Below, piece after piece: positions 37,501-49,859 of a stretch of 64,000 nucleotides of DNA. The DNA is from Oxyruncus cristatus (taxonomy: Eukaryota > Chordata > Aves > Passeriformes > Cotingidae). The stretch lies in NCBI GenBank assembly GCA_013399855.1, contig VXAY01005997.1, positions 23,969-87,968 of the forward strand, read 5' to 3'. The notes beneath the pieces were generated by a model. That model worked only from the letters and a program-made list of their open reading frames with translations, did not search any database and had not been told where the DNA came from. Each line of letters starts with the position of its first letter. Position 1 is the first letter of the stretch. A program made the translations under genes and the position numbers.

Positions 37501-40500
37501 AAGCCATAAAGACCTTCCTCCATCTCCTTGTCTGTGCTCCTAATTCTGCTGCCAAGAGAAGAAATGAGGTAGAACAAAACAAATCTCCTCATTTCTGATC
37601 TAAAGAAAAATGAAATATAGCCTGTGAAAGAAACAAAAGTGGAATTTATTGTCATGCAGGTAAAGCATGCCAACAAGTTCAATTTGCAGTTGTTGGTAAC
37701 ATTTTAAGGTATGAGGAAAGCATAACAGAAGTGCAGGGAGGAAATAGAGAGCAAGTTGTAATCTCTGTAACTTGCCCACACTGTCAAGGTTTGGGAGTAA
37801 GGAGCTGGGTGAAGGAGGTGGGACAGCTGACCAGGGGCTTCCTGAGTCTTGCCTTCTCCTACCACATCAGGAGAGGGAGTCCAGGCACTTACCACAAACA
37901 GAAAGATTATGGATCTGTTGGAGAGAAGGGATCTGACAGCTATGAGAAGGTTCGGCAGTAGGAAGACACAGAAAAATTAAGCCCCAGATGAGAAAGAATT
38001 GAGGTCAAAACAGGAACAGATGTGCATTAAAAATAGAAGGACTAGAAAAAGATAAATGCAAAGGTCCTTCCAAGTAGACAGGTGCCAGGGAGGAGGGAGA
38101 GACATCTTATTAAAGAAAAGATGGAAAAGCAATGGTAATGCAAAAGGAAGAAAAAATTACAGAACAAATTAAGAAGCCTCTTATTTTAATTCAAGTCATT
38201 CTTATTTAGCTCCAACTAAATCACCCTTTGAATCCTCAGCCTGGGTTATTACTTGGAAAAGCAATGAACCTTTTGTAAAGGGCAGCAATGTAGACATTAC
38301 TGAATACCTCTGCAAACTTGAGATAATGACATTAAGGGAATTAATAGAGTTAAAGTACAGCCTACATTTAGTTCTAATTAGACAAAAGATAGCAGCCAAA
38401 TTGCCACATAAAATTTATATAGGGAATTCAAACAAGTTACTGAAACTGTGGAAATATATAGCTTCTGGGTGTAGTATGATCCGCTGGAAGTTCCATAATG
38501 TATCTGCTCCATTCTGCTGTTTGTCCCCAATAATTTCAGACGGTCTGGGGAACCAGATCCAATCTCGGTGGTAGGCCAGAGCCTCAGCTCAGTCATACCT
38601 GCATCTGAGCCCCCAGCAAGTACCTGATTGACAGTTTTCATGTGGTAGTTTTGGGAGTAGGAAGTTGTTTCTGGAAAAGGGACAGGGAATGAGAGCAAAG
38701 TTTCCTTCCAACAGTAGCAGAAAGAAAGGACTATAACCAACCCTGTCAGACCTCTTTAGCCTTTCTCTCCCAAAACCACAAAAGTGTGTAGGAGGAAAAA
38801 TATCAATTCTGGACATTTCCTTTTTGTGTTACTAAGTGGAGTAACTGCATTCAACAACTTGGTTGTTTGACCTCCAAGTATTGGTATGCAGTAAATATTT
38901 ATCTTGGCCTTTCCAATTAATTCCTCGAAAACAGTCCTGTGATTCCCAAATATCTAATTTTCTTGTTTCACTCAGGTTGGTTTTTAAAACAGACCAACTG
39001 CTCTCTGAGGTACAGCCCCAAGAACATTCCTACAGTGCTGGGCTGTAATGGCAGCAAAATGACCCTGGGAATCGATTGTTGTTGCTTGTGGAAAAACAGC
39101 AATTTGAAATGATGCTTTGCATACATGCAGAGGTAAACCATCTGTAATGGCAGGAAGAACAAATTTTTTTTCCTCTGTCTTGATGAAAGATCACAAAGGA
39201 TTCAATTTTTTGTTCCTGTTGCTACCATTACTATTTTTACTCCATGCTTGATTTTCTAAGAGCCAGGCGACAGTAGTCTTACATGATTTTTTATATTCTT
39301 TTTTCATTATATTCTCATGTTTACAGCAGACTTTCTCCTGTTCTTCCCTCTAGCAGTTTTGTTATTATTCTGCTTTTGAATTTCTTCAAGTGATTTTCAG
39401 CAAGCTGGCTGCATGGTCTTTCATCAGGTACAAATAGAGCAGTTGGCAGACTATCTACACGTAAAAATAACATTTTATTTTTATGGCAGTGCTATAAAAA
39501 AAATAGTACGTTGGTACCAATTAACAAAATTACCTTGGTAGTTATCTCACCCAAATGGTTTGTCTGCATATATGTTCTACATGGCAAGGTTTTCATTATT
39601 AATTTATCTGAATTTGTAGCAATCCATTACCACTCAATCCGTAAGCACTTATCCATTTGATGAACCTCATCTTAAAGGGAGGGGTGGACCACAGAAAAGA
39701 CTGTTTTAGGAGTTATCTCTGTTCTTTTGCCTGAATTTATAATCCCCCTTTTACTTGCCTCTGAGCCCACATGTCATTTCCCCTATATTTATGATTGCAT
39801 GGCTTCTTTTAGCTGCTACAGTATTGTTGATATGGAAAAGTATGTGTGGGTGTAATTATAGGCAGCTCTCAAAAGTGGCTAGTGAAAAAGTTAGTGTTAT
39901 TATCCTTTTTCAGAATTTTTACCTCCTATAAGAGTCCACACTTGTCCCTGAACAATGCACTGATTATAGAGAGGGAGGACAGGAGACAGGACAACTTTGA
40001 GACTATGATAGAGGGAGGGTAAAGACCATTAGCTTCCAGAAAAATGCATGATGTGTAAAGTACAGCCTTAGTGCTTCCCAATTCTGCTTTGTAAGGCAGT
40101 GTAACAGATGACAAACATAAGGTGTCTTTTTTTGGCAGAGGAGGATGTAATGAAGATAATAAGGAGAGTCAGAGGGAAGAGCCCAGCTTCCCTCCAGGAG
40201 GTCACACATAGAGGAAAGCTAAAAATAGTACCAACGAGGAGGAAAAATGAAACTTTGACAGTTCTCCTCTCCAAGTTTTTAGTAGCAACGGAACAGATAC
40301 CTTTGCTAAGGAGTTGTCCAAAAGTAAGTAAAACAGGGGTGGGGAAAACTCAAAAACAAGTAACATTGGTAGAATGCTTAGGTGCAGGGCAGGAAAGGGA
40401 CCAAGAAATGATTCCTAGGAGTCAAAAGGATACTGTTGTGCTCAGAGCCATTACAGAGCATGGCAATCTGTATGCATGTATTTGTATGTAGACTAAAATA

Positions 40501-41149
40501 CCTGTATTTGCACCTTGAGCAGATATGCATAACTAACACAATAAAGCATACACCAACCTAATATCCCTGAGTCAAAGGCTGCATTATGGTCCCATTACTA
40601 ATTCACAGAATTAACTGTTCCTGTGCAAATATTCCATTAGGGCCTTCTGCCAAAGCTTTCCATAACTATATTTGTGGCTTATTAATCTGAGACTTTTTAT
40701 TTCTTGACAAACATGTGAAAACTACTAGAGCCAAATGTGTTGTTTCCTGTCACTGTAGATTGAGTGCACAGTCTGAGCATGGTGGCTCTGCAAACAAGAT
40801 TTTTTTTTTGACAGACTATGTCATCACAGTTGCCAAGTCACATCATCAGATTCACATAAGCACATAGTCTATACTGGTGTTTGCAGGCATTTCTAGATAT
40901 ATCTGTGTATATATGTATGAATATATATATATATATTTGCATATATGGTACTCAAGGAGGCCAATAGAAAAGGCACTTTTTCTTTGCTTTTTGTGTCATC
41001 TATTACATGTAAAAATGAGCTAGAGCCATGTAATCTAAAAGCAGCTTTGTCTCCAGTTATTGCATGAACTGTCCTCCCCTGCAGAGCTACCAAATTTTCA
41101 TAGCCAAAATGGACAAGAAAGTTATGTTTCCAATAAAGCTAGTGAGAAA
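31531..41149. other. Unique AT-rich DNA, no gene seen
   Basis: No exon, repeat family or RNA gene recognised. Small simple stretches only: an A-rich run at 33304-33316 and a TA-rich stretch at 40895-40946. The 127-codon frame at 40108-40491 (plus) has no recognised product and biased, low-complexity content. Confidence 0.5.
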
Positions 41150-41606
41150 ATTAGTTGGGAGGAAGGTCATTGACTTAGGACTCTTTCTGCTTCTCTTCCC
41201 TCACCCATTCTACCCTAATTAAGCAAACTTCTGAAAGATCTGGTGGATGAAAGAGTAATTTTGAAACTGAGTGAAGATGTCAAAAGTTGTTCTTTTAAGC
41301 TTGTAACTTCACAATCAGGTATGTTTAAATGATGCATAAAGCCTAAGATGGAGTCTAGTTTTGAGCTTTCATTTGGTTCCAGTTCAGATGGTTTTTGAAA
41401 TACTAAGGTCTCCAGGCACTCAAGGACCTCCTGACCCAGAAGAACTAATTCTCCCCCCAGCTGAGTGTAATTCACACCATATATAAGCTGAGAGGAAGCA
41501 GAGGAGAACTGCTTGAAGGAGCTCTGCTCAGGCACTGGAGGGAAGCAGAGGGAACACTCAGTCCCAGTAATCCTGCACCCTGCAAGCCCATGGAGAGCCA
41601 AGGGCA

Positions 41607-41639
41607 ATGTCCCTGTTATGTCCCTGTTATGTCCCTGTT
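41607..41639. repeat. Tandem repeat, 11-bp unit x3
   Basis: ATGTCCCTGTT three times without interruption, inside a GC-richer segment (about 41160-41950). Confidence 0.9.
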
Positions 41640-43765
41640 CCCCAAGCTGAGGCAAAAAGCCACCAGCACAGCACAAACCTCTTCAGCCACCTCTGGGAAC
41701 CACCTCTCAGGACTCACCCAGTCCCGTTTGGGCCACTGAGCTGTGATAGTTTTCTGTCTGATGCCTGTGCGCAACTGCAGGGGCAACAACAAATGTCAAT
41801 GTATTACACATGTTTAATGTGGCTCTGGGTGGACTGAAGAGGAAGTGTGGTCCCAATTCCAGGAATGTAGAGCATTGAATTGCATTTCGTAACAAGCACC
41901 CCTAAGCAGCCTGCCTCACTGCTGGGCAAACTGGTACTCAGATGACTTCTTGAAGGCGGGAACAAAAACTACTGATTAGGAGGAAATGTCTGCTGAGTTG
42001 GCTTAACTTCTTTTCTGTTTCCTGATTTTTGGTCCTAAACTCTCTGATATAAATGACCTAATGCTGGGCCAATTTCAATGCAGAACCAAAACTGCCTCAG
42101 GGAAGGGTTGTGTCTAGTATTATTTATATTTATTTGTAGACAATTGTTCTGTAATTAATATTTTCAATATACCCATCCAATGTAGTTCCTCATGTGAAAG
42201 GTTCTTGTGCTAACCTATTTCATAAAAAAACCTGTTTCAGACTTGGAGAAAGGTCATTGTGAAGATTTTTGGTTTTGTTTGTGTAAGTCTTAATCAGATC
42301 TCTTGGTAGTGAATTCATCCTGCACATACTCTGAAAACAGCCTTGTAAAGTCCCATATACTTCGTTTGTAGTGTGTGTTGTGACAAAATTTCAATGGGTT
42401 TCAGTGGAAAATTTCAATGGACTTCAGAAATATCTAAAACTTAAGGAAAGGAAGTTTTAAAATAGCGTGCCATACATGGGAACCAAAGCTTGTATGAGAG
42501 CTCTAAGTATAGGATATCTGGATAAGAAAACTTGTCTTAAAAGATGAGTAAGGTACAGAGAAGAATCAGATTCATATTTTACATAATACATTGTTATAAC
42601 AAGTAGTTTTAACAGATATATTGGTAGTTTTCAGTCTTTTGACTTTACCATCCATTCACTGTGAAGGATTTCATAAAAGAAGTTTCCTTTAAAATGCAAT
42701 TGTGTTGTGAAATATGGATTTGGAGTTCTGGACTCATTCTCATTTAGTTATTTCTGTATTAATATGTGTTAACTATAAAGAATATATTTGCTCTAATGGC
42801 AATTTGCATGCAGTCTTACATGTCTTTAACTCCTATATTCACCTGTACTAAATAAGGCTATCCTTGACACTCAGCAATCTGTTTTATTCCTAGATTAAGG
42901 CCCTGATTAAGGATCTCTACTCCTTGTTGGTTTAGCTGCATTCAGTATCCAACAAGAAATTTGTAAATGTTTCTGTTAATAAGAGGTAGATACACAAAAG
43001 TTTCCTCAGATCATTTTAACTGAGATAACAGAAATTATGAGCAAAATGCATTCTTAATTCTTCAATCAAAAGATTGGACTATATGCACCCCAGGGAACGA
43101 GACTCACTGAGTGAAGCTGTCAGATGTTTACAGTGTAGCATTTGAAAGCAGAGGCATATATAATTGAAATTATGTTTCAAGGGGACCTGTCAAAGTATTT
43201 TTGGCATATAGAATAACATTCACTTAGTGAACAATTTGGAACCACTGTCTCTTTCACCCCATTACACATCCAGATGTTCTACATGTTTGTGTTCTTAATT
43301 TGCAAAGCAGAGAAACACCGTTGCCATTGCAGAATAAGAGATGGAAACAAAAATGAGGTAGGTATTTGCTGCCTGTGAGCTGCTTATTTGCTCCCTAATT
43401 GTGGCGAGATGGCAATGCAAATGTTTGCAAGGGAGATATATTCTTTCTATAGCATTTTTAGATTTGTCTGTATTAAATTCTCATAATGAACTGGTTTATC
43501 ACAGCATTTTTTATTTTCATATAGAATGTATGAATAATGTGTGTAGACAATACAGAAATTACACAAAATACTATAACATGTGGCCTGTAATTAAATGACA
43601 ACTCTGTTATTATGGTGATGGATATCTCAGGAGACTGTAATAAAACAAAAAGTGCCACTGATAGGCATAGATCCATCTGGAATTCAGCCAAGGCAGCAGT
43701 GCTGGGAAATGATACATCATTGAATGGGAGATGATGGCTATTTGAGAAACAAATTTTGCATCCTC
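41640..43765. other. Unique DNA, no gene seen
   Basis: GC-richer at the left, AT-rich towards the right. The stretch 43310-43600 has an octamer ATGCAAAT near 43414 in a long, low-repeat, CNE-like context, but sequence alone does not establish constraint. Confidence 0.45.
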
Positions 43766-43890
43766 ACATTTGTGATGGTTTAGCCCTTGTGCTTTCTGCA
43801 CAGTGTTATCAACCCATAAATTTTGCTAATTGGTAGGAAGAGTTTACACAGACAAAACAGATATCTTTGAAATGGGGATTAATACTAAGA

Positions 43891-43896
43891 TTTATT
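43891..43896 (-). promoter_or_regulatory. LTR polyadenylation signal AATAAA
   Basis: TTTATT on the plus strand. Same position relative to the LTR end as in copy 1. Confidence 0.75.
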
Positions 43897-43924
43897 GCTA
43901 CACTACAAGAACTAAGGGAAAATA

Positions 43925-43934
43925 CTTATATATA
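43925..43934 (-). promoter_or_regulatory. LTR TATA box
   Basis: Minus strand CATATATATAAG, matching copy 1. A further TA-rich tract just upstream (43934-43945) is an expansion relative to copy 1. Confidence 0.6.
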
Positions 43935-45244
43935 TGTATATATACAACTCTAACTAGTTTTCTTATAATAACACACTTATATATATATGTACAAATGCCC
44001 TCTCCTCTTCTCTTCCTCAAAAACAGTCCAGAGGAAGAAAGAGAAGGGAAGGGAAAAAAAAGTCTTTAAGGTAACAGTTCTGAACTGCTGCAGCTTGAAG
44101 ATATTTCTTTTTCTTTCTCTCCACTGGAATGGAGGGGAGTTTACGTCCCACCTCAAGCTGTTTGTCCACAGTCGCTGAGGATGTAACCATGTCGTCACTA
44201 CGGAATCCAAGGCTCTTTAGAGTTTCTTTTATGAGGAAGTTTAGGGGGGTTTCTTTAGACTCACCACCCCTCGCCAGGATCACAGGGGTTCTGGGTCTCT
44301 TTGGCTCAGTCCAGACCCAAGAACACTTTCTGATGCTGCTTGCAGCTTCTTCTCTTTTGCCTTCTGGAATTCTTCTGACTTTCTGCTTCTGGCCAGATGC
44401 CCAATCTTGGCTCTCGGCCGTGGCTAGCACTTCCAAGTGGCCACCGCTCTCTCACTCACCATCACACCCGGTCCCATTCGCACCGGGCCCCTCATACGGG
44501 AGGGGCTTCGTGTACGGCTCATCTTTTGGACAAAGTCCCAAGGTCGTCAGGGGCTCGGCCCCTCAAAAGAGAATTCACTCAACTTCTTTCTCATTCTGTG
44601 GCTACAATTTTCTGCAGCCTGCTGCAACCAGTTCAAGTGATCCAGTCTTGGCTTCCAGCCATCGCTGCCCTCCCCAGGTTATCCAGGCTTCCGGGGGGAG
44701 AACCCATACAAAAGTCCCTTCTCTCTAATTCATTTCCACAGGTGGCAGGGGTTTAAAGTCTTTTCCCCTGCTGGAGGGAGAGAGGGGGGATGGCTCCCCC
44801 TTGCCTCTGCACTCCCTCCTTTTCACTGACCTTGGAAGCTACATCGTTATCTCTTGTTCTCCGCCGCTCCTCTCAGGGCTGAAATTTCTTCTGTCTCAGC
44901 TGAAGAGTTTTTCTCTGGAGTTTCTTCTCCACTCTACTACATGCTTCGGCCACAGGCTTCAGTGCCATGCCTGCCCCCGGCCCAAGGCCAGGGGAGGAGG
45001 GGGCTCGGCCCCCACTGGGGGAGGCCCTGCTGCTTCACTCACATCATGGCTCCGAATTTCTTTCTGCGCCACACACAACTACTACAACAAAACAACAACC
45101 CTTCTTTTCCGGTTTGTGTTAAATATGTGATTCGTGGAGATGTCAGAGAAGTTCTCTAATTGGCTACCTAGCCGGAATTACACCTGGAATCAACCATCTT
45201 CTACCCTTAAAACTGAGAGGGATGGGCTAAACCATGACAACATT

Positions 45245-47339
45245 CCTAACTCATCTCCCTAGCTTTACAACTAATACCTGTGGCAGCTTTTCAGAGAAAC
45301 TGCCAATGTTTAAAAATGCTTGTGATACACTACTCTATGCCTTGCAAAAGTGATCCTGCTGCTTAAAAGTTAAGCTGGATTTCATAAGGAAAACATAAAA
45401 TCCCCAGTTCAGCAGACCATCTTCTGAGAATGAATTAGTGGCAGAGGAAGAGTGAGAATCAAATTTTAGGATTGGGAAGTCCCCATCTTTCACATGAAAA
45501 AGAATTATAAAATATAATATGATATAATAGCTGTTTAATGTATTTTATATTTAGGTCTAGAAATGTCAGTAACTTGGATCTGTGTAGTGAAGAGTTTCTG
45601 GAGTCAGAATTCTGCCTCTGTTTTTCCCAAAACTCAGTATAGCGAAAGACTTAGAGCTTTCTGGCACACGAACAGCAGCAGAAGGCTTGATGCAAGGGTG
45701 TTCTAAATACATGCAAGAAACACAACAGAAGTAATCTAACAGTGGAATAGGAGGCTCTAGTTCCATATCTCTTGTTCTTATCTCACCTGAAGAAGCCCTT
45801 CATGGCACAGTTTCAAATAACATGTCATTTGATATTCATCCAGAGGCTGTGACCTGAAAGGAGACAAACTACTTTCTGGTTTGATATTTGTTTACACAAC
45901 TAGTAGAATTTCCCAAACTGTCAATTTTAAGTAAACATTTTAAACTATATACTCATATCCTAAATGCTTCAAGTCCCAATAAAACTGCCCCATCAGAGAT
46001 ATCCTCTGGTAGAAATTTACACCTTAATTCAGAGCTAGATTTCTCCCACAACAGCTTTCAGATGCTGGACATTTTTAGTGCTTTCTTGGCCAGATTGGAT
46101 AAGCAACATTTTTGGACTTTCTTGCATGTCCACTAACCCACTATCTGCACAATTCAGAAACATTAAACCAATTGCTTCCACTTCAGAGGAAACTGTTCCA
46201 TTTGTCAGGATGCATAAAGTATTGGAGGAGATTTTCATCAGTCTCCTGCTGCAATGCTGCTCCTTTCACTGAATTGGGCAAGAGTCTGAGGGTGCCTCCA
46301 GAGGCTTTGTCCTTAGGCATCTGCTGGGAACAAGCATGCCAATGCTTTTATAAAGACAGGAGTCAGCTCTGCCAGGAAGGGGAGTTTCTTGGCACAGACC
46401 CAAATGTGCCCAAACACACTTCCTGCATGAAGAAGAGGACTGCTGCCAATCCTGTCTCTGCTGGTGGTAAGGGCTTAGAGTTTCCAGTTTCTCCTCAGAT
46501 TCCATTTTCCAAACACCTTGTTTGTCATAAAGGTGGTGTGTCTCTGTGGGGCAAGGGACATCAAGGCTGACACTATGCAGGTGGATGAGTCTGTTTTTGG
46601 AGGGTAGTGACTTGTTCAGGGCTTGGCAGAAAACCCTGCCAGAGAGGAAAGATGCTGCTGGATCTCAGCCATTCCTGAGATGCTCCAGGAAGGTCCAGGA
46701 AAGAGCCAGGATGTTGCAAGAACTGCAGCTGGCCATGGTAATTTTGGACACTTGGCTACTGGAAACAGCTGTGAGTGGGTCCTTCTGCTCCTCCTTTAAT
46801 TTTCTGGTGAAAACTATTGAGCATGTTTGTATTTAACCTGATTTTCTTAGAGGATTAGGAAAATCAAACTAGTATATGCAGTGTTAGCGATTTCTGAACA
46901 TGATTTTTAGTTTATAAAATAAATCAGTTTTCTATGGAAAGTTCTCTTTCTAAAAGGAAAATGTCAATCGCAATCCCTGTAGACCTCATGTATTTAGAAA
47001 GAACAATCCTAATGGGAAAATAATATTTTCTACTCGGTACTACTGAGTAGATGTAGTATAGAAATCTAATATTTTAGTTGTTGTCTATATATTATAGACA
47101 AAAAGTATACTTTGTAGTCTTTACTGTTTAAATTTCTTTGGTTAGAAGAGCTCAGTGCATTTTTCTTGCCTAGTAAATAGGGTATATATACTATGGGAAC
47201 TCCAAAGTGATCTCAGCTTAAAACAATCTGGCAAGGGAAAGTATTTTAGGTGCTGCTTTTCTTTCTTGCCAGTCATTAAATAGGGCAGCAGTCTTGATTT
47301 AAACTTTGAATCACCTAAGTGAAAGTGCAGGCCTTTAAA

Positions 47340-47378
<39 letters not shown>

Positions 47379-49859
47379 GGACTTGTGTGTACCTAGACAA
47401 GAGAAAATAATTTTAAGAAATAGTTTTTAAATTTCTCAGTTATACTTCTGGAAGCACTTGAGATATGTTAGAAGCAGCACAAAATGAAAGCTACTCCTTC
47501 AAGTCTGTGCTAGAATAATCTTTACTAAGCTTCTGCAGAAGGGTTTTACTGTGGCATCAGTTATGCCAGAAATTCAGCAATTCTTACTTGTTGGAACTCA
47601 GCTATTTCATGCTCAAGTGATTTCTGGAACAGCAGGGAGATTTTTATAAATACATGGTGGGGCAGATGTTGTACTGGTATCTGCTCAGTGCAAATGGATT
47701 CCCAGATTGGCTCGCCATCTCTGCCTGTTTGAGATAATCACAGTGAAAGGGAGTGGTAGTGACATGCCATTAAGTCTGGTGCTGCCACACACTGGGGATC
47801 TTTATCTCCTGCAATGTTTTTTTTTAATGCTATAAATTCAGAGTAAGATCAGGGGAGGTACTGTCTACAACACTCTGAAAACAGTCTGTATTTCTCAGTT
47901 ACTATCATGTTTGATAAAGAAATGGTAGTGGTTCATGGTAGATCCTACTGTCAGAATAATGATGTGGTACGGTCCATTTGGCTGTGCTTAAGAACTGACA
48001 AATAAACATATCCTGGTTTGTTTGGGGTTTTTTTCCCTCTAGTTTCCCACCCCTGCTATGAGGTTCAGTATTCAGGGCACTCACATGTCCAGCTTCATAT
48101 ACTATGTGTCTAAACAGGTTTACAAAAAGTTAAACAAAAGTCAATACAGGAAACCAGCGAAAAATAAGTTTATGGGGGGAATAGAATGAAATAGAATGAA
48201 AATAAGTAATCTGCTACAAGAAGGAAGTACTCCTGCAAAAAAGTATCAAGGTTCATAACCATCTTGACTTTGTTGGGCAAGTTTATCCATGCAGCTTAGA
48301 GGAAGGTCGTACCTGACTTCTGTGTAGTGAAATCCAGAGAGACAGCAGCATGCTCGCCCCCTGTTGTATGCAGGCCACCCACAGCTTCGGCGTTAGTTTG
48401 TTTTGAAGAGGTAATCTCTTCTCAAACAGCATTCCCCGGGCTCCCCAGAGACATCTCTGTGTGCCCACAGTCCTGTACTTAGATCAAGCCATGTGGTTAT
48501 GGATCTCTCACTCTTTGAAAACAGCAGCTGATGTTTTCCTTCCACCTGTGTAGGAAGGTTTGTGATTTTTGTTCTCTTTTTTTTGCCTCTGTTAGAAAAG
48601 GAAAAATGATCTTTAACCAAGTCACATGAGGAAAGGTGTTCATCTGGGTCTTAATGTTATTTTTTTTCCTCTTCTTTGGAGACCTAGAAATGAAGAATAC
48701 CTCTCCCTTTGAGACACTGTTTCTGCAAGTCAGCTTTTCTTTTCTCCTCTCCTTCCATGCCTTCTGTTTATCTCTTCTGTTCTCTCTCTCTTTTTAGTAG
48801 ATGGAAGAAGTAAAAGAACCTTTGGAGGGTGATAAAACAGCATTTGGAATAAAAATTGAAGCAGAAAAATCTTTTTGCTTAGCCCTTGAGTAACTGGAAA
48901 AAGAAAACCACTCACATTCCAAGATTTTGGCATGTCACTGGCTGGGCATCTCTCTAAAACTCCAACACAGGTCTTCATTTCAGACTACATTTTGGTGATT
49001 TAAAAATAGTCTCTGCAGACTGGGACATAATGATTTTGATCTGACACTGATTTGAGTGTCATCTCTTTGTTACATTCAAATTGTTTTCAAAAAATATTTG
49101 CTTAGAAGTTATCTTCAATCAAATTAATGAAGGTAGTAAAAAAGACATACTTCTGGAGAAGATTTATTATTTGCACATTTTCAAATAAATCTGGGTCAAA
49201 TATTAGCTTCATGATAGTTGTTTACAACATATAAACAAAATTTGGGTTATTTTTGTTCTAGGAGATGACATAGAACATGCTTTGATTAGGAAGTAGTGAG
49301 GGTGTCCCCTCCTTAACTCAGGCATGACTCAAACCTGAGTACTCTGAGACATGATTTCCCTTGCTTATTGTTTTCGGTGTATTAATTTCAACATAATGTT
49401 TTACAGTTAAATCTTTCTGTCTTGGTATTGCCACCATCAGTATTTTGCCTGACCCCTTGATCCTCAGATTTTAATGTGCAAATAATATAATATACTTGCT
49501 TAAATAATATACTTAAATAAAATACTTGCTTAAAATGCAGATGGAGATGGGCTTGTGATGAGCTTCAAACAAAGAGTTTGGGCTCCAAGAAGAAGGGATG
49601 TGTTGCAACCTCCTCACAGGGCCACACTCTAAGAACTGAATAAAACTTTCAGGACTAGGCCACAAGTTGAAAAGTTCAGTGATGCTGTCAAAAAAATGAA
49701 ATCCTATTTTTGTTTATGTCAGGGACAACCAGAGAATGTGTTTGGTCTTTTTAAATAGACTTAAGCTTCTTGAATCAGAGAAATAGTGTTTGATGAGCCA
49801 AGGACAGAAATAAGGAAGATAAGGTCGAGAAAATTTATATCTTATTCTTTCAAAAGGCT
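45245..49859. other. Unique DNA, no gene seen
   Basis: Mostly AT-rich, with a GC-richer portion at 46260-46800 where open frames reach 152 codons (46112-46570, plus) without any recognised domain. No interspersed repeat is identified apart from the TA/CA microsatellite listed separately. Confidence 0.45.
47341..47378. repeat. Compound microsatellite (TA)13(CA)6
   Basis: Thirteen TA units pass directly into six CA units. Perfect and therefore likely polymorphic. The TA part is self-complementary. Confidence 0.97.

Larger units (their letters stand above)
43771..45239 (-). mobile_element. Solo LTR, ERV family A, copy 2 (inverted)
   Basis: This 1,469-bp LTR reads on the minus strand from TGTCATGGTTTAGCCC to GGGCTAAACCATCACA. 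It is flanked by a perfect 5-bp target duplication ACATT (43766-43770 and 45240-45244). It aligns along its whole length with copy 1 at 5360-6800 by eye. It keeps the TATA box (43925-43934), the AATAAA (43891-43896) and the U5. The main differences are small indels, such as an extra GT-rich stretch near 45072-45094 and a TA-rich stretch in the promoter region. The 199-codon plus-strand frame at 44129-44728 is antisense to the LTR and is probably a by-product of its GC-rich composition. No internal viral genes are present. Confidence 0.93.

Noticed and set aside
40108..40491. 127-codon plus-strand open frame
   Set aside because: No recognisable protein family, no initiation or splice context that stands out, and purine-rich composition.
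41455..41495. TATATAAG in a GC-richer segment as a gene promoter
   Set aside because: No downstream exon or other core-promoter support, and TA-rich octamers are common in this window.
41215..41676. 153-codon minus-strand open frame
   Set aside because: No domain or family recognised. It contains an 11-bp tandem repeat that is not frame-neutral and lies in a GC-richer patch where long frames arise by chance.
44129..44728. 199-codon plus-strand open frame
   Set aside because: It lies antisense within the family A LTR. The corresponding region of copy 1 does not keep a long frame, so it is not a viral gene.
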